Part shown: positions 62,364 to 64,000 of the stretch, one piece after another | Layout of the letters: each line of letters opens with the position of its first letter | Position numbering within the stretch: position 1 is the first letter of the stretch | The notes under the pieces: model-generated | Databases searched by the model: none | The model's input: only the letters and a program-made list of their open reading frames with translations | Told to the model about the DNA's origin: nothing | From: Haladaptatus caseinilyticus | GTDB lineage: Archaea > Halobacteriota > Halobacteria > Halobacteriales > Haladaptataceae | Reading direction: 5' to 3' | Length of the DNA: 64,000 nt | Assembly (NCBI RefSeq): GCF_026248685.1 | Contig: NZ_CP111036.1 | Span: forward strand, 2,418,001-2,482,000 | Translations under genes and position numbers: made by a program

Positions 62364-64000
62364 TTAGAGATAGCCGAGGTCTTCGAGTCTCGATTCGACC
62401 TGTCCTTCGGTGCCCACGTTCCCATCCGTGCCGAACTCAACGTCGGTGTATGCTTTCGTTTCTATCGCGCCGGCCAGCAATCCATCCGGAACCGCTCCGG
62501 TCATTTGTTCGGGAACGGGAAGGCCTGCCGCCGCCATAGCGATCGGTGCGACGTCCGAGAGCGAGAGTTCGGCGAGGGTCGCGGTTTCGTCGAAGCTCGG
62601 CCCGGCGCCGATGAACACACCGTCCGGTTTGTGATTGTACTCCTCGACCGGGAGGAACCGCTCGCCGACGAGGCTCGGGAGGACGAGATGGTTCATTTCC
62701 GTCGGCATGAATACGACGTCCGGTCCGCTCTTCGGATCGGAACCCGAGGAGACAGCCTCGGCCCGTTTCACGAACTCGAACGCCGGTTTTCCATCCGGGG
62801 TTCTGACTTCCGAGAGGATTTCGATGAGTTCGGACCGAACATTCTCGTACTCCGATTCGGGAACCACGCCCTCGGGGTCGCGCCCTTCGAGATTGATGCG
62901 AACGCCGAGCTCGCCCAGTGCGCGACAGTACGCCTTCGAACCACGCCAATCGACGGTTTGATCCGCGACTGCGATCACGTTCTGCGGAACTGCTCGTTTC
63001 AGTGCGGAACCCAATCCGAACCGTTGTGCGGTCGTGTACACTTTGCCGGGCGTGATTCCGACTGCGCTGAGTCCTGTCACGCCCTTCGTCAACGCGGTCC
63101 GTGTGAGAGTTCGGTCCGACTCGGAGTCGTCACGTGCCTCCGGTTCGACGAGCGAATCCTTCACCGTCGCTAACCCGGTTCCGTGGTCGTCGCCGTTTGC
63201 GGCGGCCTCGACGAACCCGTGTTCTCGAAGTATCTCGTTGACGAATATTTTGTAGCCATCCGTGATACCCATTCCGTGGTCGGAACAGACGACGACGTTC
63301 GCGTCCGGTGCGGTTTTTAAGACGGTTCCGACGAGCTCGTCGGCCGTACGATACACTCTGCGGAACGCGGTTGGGTCGTCGAAGTTGTGGAAGACAGCAT
63401 CGGTCTTTTGTACTTGAACGACGGCCACGCGCCAGTCCCAGTTCTCGAGGAGATACTTGGCCGCGCGTGCGCGTAGCCCGATCGCATGGACGTATCCATC
63501 GAGCTTTTCCGATTTATTGCTCGACATCTCGCCTTTGGAGTAGATGCTGTACTCCTCGCCGAGGGCGTCCGACAGTTCGTCTCGGATGGTCTCCGGGTAG
63601 CCATCGGCGTCCTCAGGTGCGAGGTAGCCCGGAACGAGCGCCCCCGTAAGCGGTTCTGCAGGGTGTGTGACCGGGACGTTGAGGACGATCGACGGTTCGT
63701 CTATTGCCGTCAGGTAGTTCCAAAGGGCGGGTGCGGCCACGTCGTTGCGGGTGATGATGCTGGCCTCGTCGGGATAGGAGTTCGTGTAATCGAAAAAACC
63801 GAACGCGTTGTGTTGCGTCGGGTCGCTTCCCGTGTACATCGAGGGCCATGCGCTTCCGGTCCATGGGGGATGCGTCGAACGAAGCGGTGCGTCGATGCCA
63901 TCGGAGCGAAGTCGAGAGAAGTTTGGTAGCTCCGCGTCGAACTCGTCCAAGTACTCGAAGTCGAGTGCATCGAACCCGAGAACGACGGTTCGTGGAACGT
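62364..64000 (-). CDS. Alkaline-phosphatase-superfamily phosphodiesterase (start outside window)
   Basis: At least 545 residues; the frame is open to base 64000, where it reads VPRTVVLGFDALDFEYLDEF, the normal beginning of the family. Metal-binding features of the type I phosphodiesterase/phosphotransferase fold are visible: GFDALD (first Asp), STHPPWTGSAWPSMYTGSDP with the nucleophilic Thr/Ser, KTDAVFHNFDD, and VVVCSDHGMGI, where Asp and His bind metal. The C-terminal part has DVVFMPTEMNHL and SLSDVAPIAMAAAGLPVP. In haloarchaea such genes often neighbour glycan assembly genes, here the flippase; they may hydrolyse or transfer phospho-groups on glycans or lipids. Substrate unknown. Confidence 0.85.
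   Translation of the reverse strand, partial: VPRTVVLGFDALDFEYLDEFDAELPNFSRLRSDGIDAPLRSTHPPWTGSAWPSMYTGSDPTQHNAFGFFDYTNSYPDEASIITRNDVAAPALWNYLTAIDEPSIVLNVPVTHPAEPLTGALVPGYLAPEDADGYPETIRDELSDALGEEYSIYSKGEMSSNKSEKLDGYVHAIGLRARAAKYLLENWDWRVAVVQVQKTDAVFHNFDDPTAFRRVYRTADELVGTVLKTAPDANVVVCSDHGMGITDGYKIFVNEILREHGFVEAAANGDDHGTGLATVKDSLVEPEARDDSESDRTLTRTALTKGVTGLSAVGITPGKVYTTAQRFGLGSALKRAVPQNVIAVADQTVDWRGSKAYCRALGELGVRINLEGRDPEGVVPESEYENVRSELIEILSEVRTPDGKPAFEFVKRAEAVSSGSDPKSGPDVVFMPTEMNHLVLPSLVGERFLPVEEYNHKPDGVFIGAGPSFDETATLAELSLSDVAPIAMAAAGLPVPEQMTGAVPDGLLAGAIETKAYTDVEFGTDGNVGTEGQVESRLEDLGYL

Overview
This window is chromosomal DNA of a halophilic archaeon (class Halobacteria). The evidence is the strongly acidic proteins, the twin-arginine signals on nearly all secreted proteins (some with a lipobox), and families seen almost only in haloarchaea (HalOD1, DUF7504, DUF7344, DUF7544, DUF7547, DUF5805, TrmB-type regulators, DpsA). 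An Orc1/Cdc6 gene sits beside an archaeal-type replication origin. I cannot name the genus. I saw no rRNA, tRNA, CRISPR array or intact transposase.

Layout, left to right. 1-4.5 kb: the 5' part of an aminotransferase, a 44-residue micro-protein, and a two-gene module of a HalOD1/DUF7504 regulator with a CHAT (caspase-like) protein. 4.5-13 kb: a DUF7344 regulator overlapping an MrfA/Hrq1-type DNA helicase, a small gene behind two tandem iron boxes, two membrane proteins, and an RND exporter with its TrmB-type regulator. 13-19.5 kb: a broken halolysin-like protease, a CNNM/CBS transporter, a rhodanese lipoprotein, phytoene synthase, and a MATE exporter with its TetR regulator. 19.5-30 kb: polyol-type dehydrogenase, flavin monooxygenase, ADP-forming acetyl-CoA synthetase with a BioD-like partner, a deletion scar joining DUF4149 and DUF123 remnants, a YbaK protein, and a BasB/BasT-like chemoreceptor pair. 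30-38 kb: YjbQ, an NCS2 permease, a PfkB kinase, a sugar isomerase, Orc1/Cdc6 and the origin with its ORB array, then an aldehyde dehydrogenase. 38-48 kb: DpsA, an orphan gene, a second DUF7504 protein, an Old Yellow Enzyme, an Eis-like acetyltransferase, a thiolase with its OB-fold partner, a SUI1 factor and an acyl-CoA synthetase. 48-57 kb: an RGP-like glycosyltransferase and an fbpABC-type ferric iron importer, each behind an iron box, followed by membrane and dolichyl-type glycosyltransferases and a DJ-1/PfpI gene interrupted by one amber codon. 57-64 kb: a secreted protein, a tyrosine recombinase with DUF5805, a decayed DUF2182 gene, a polysaccharide flippase and a partial phosphodiesterase-like gene.

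Three themes connect the genes. First, four copies of TTAGG-N4-CCTAA at three loci (7.2, 48.4 and 49.6 kb) define a likely DtxR-family iron regulon. It covers a ferric importer, an RGP-like enzyme and an uncharacterised 150-residue protein, and DpsA lies in the same window. Second, the orc1 gene and its 1.1 kb flank form an origin with two strong inverted ORBs and a one-sided tail of further ORB copies. Third, several genes are visibly decaying (protease, DUF4149/DUF123, DUF2182, DJ-1), which points to recent gene loss in this lineage.
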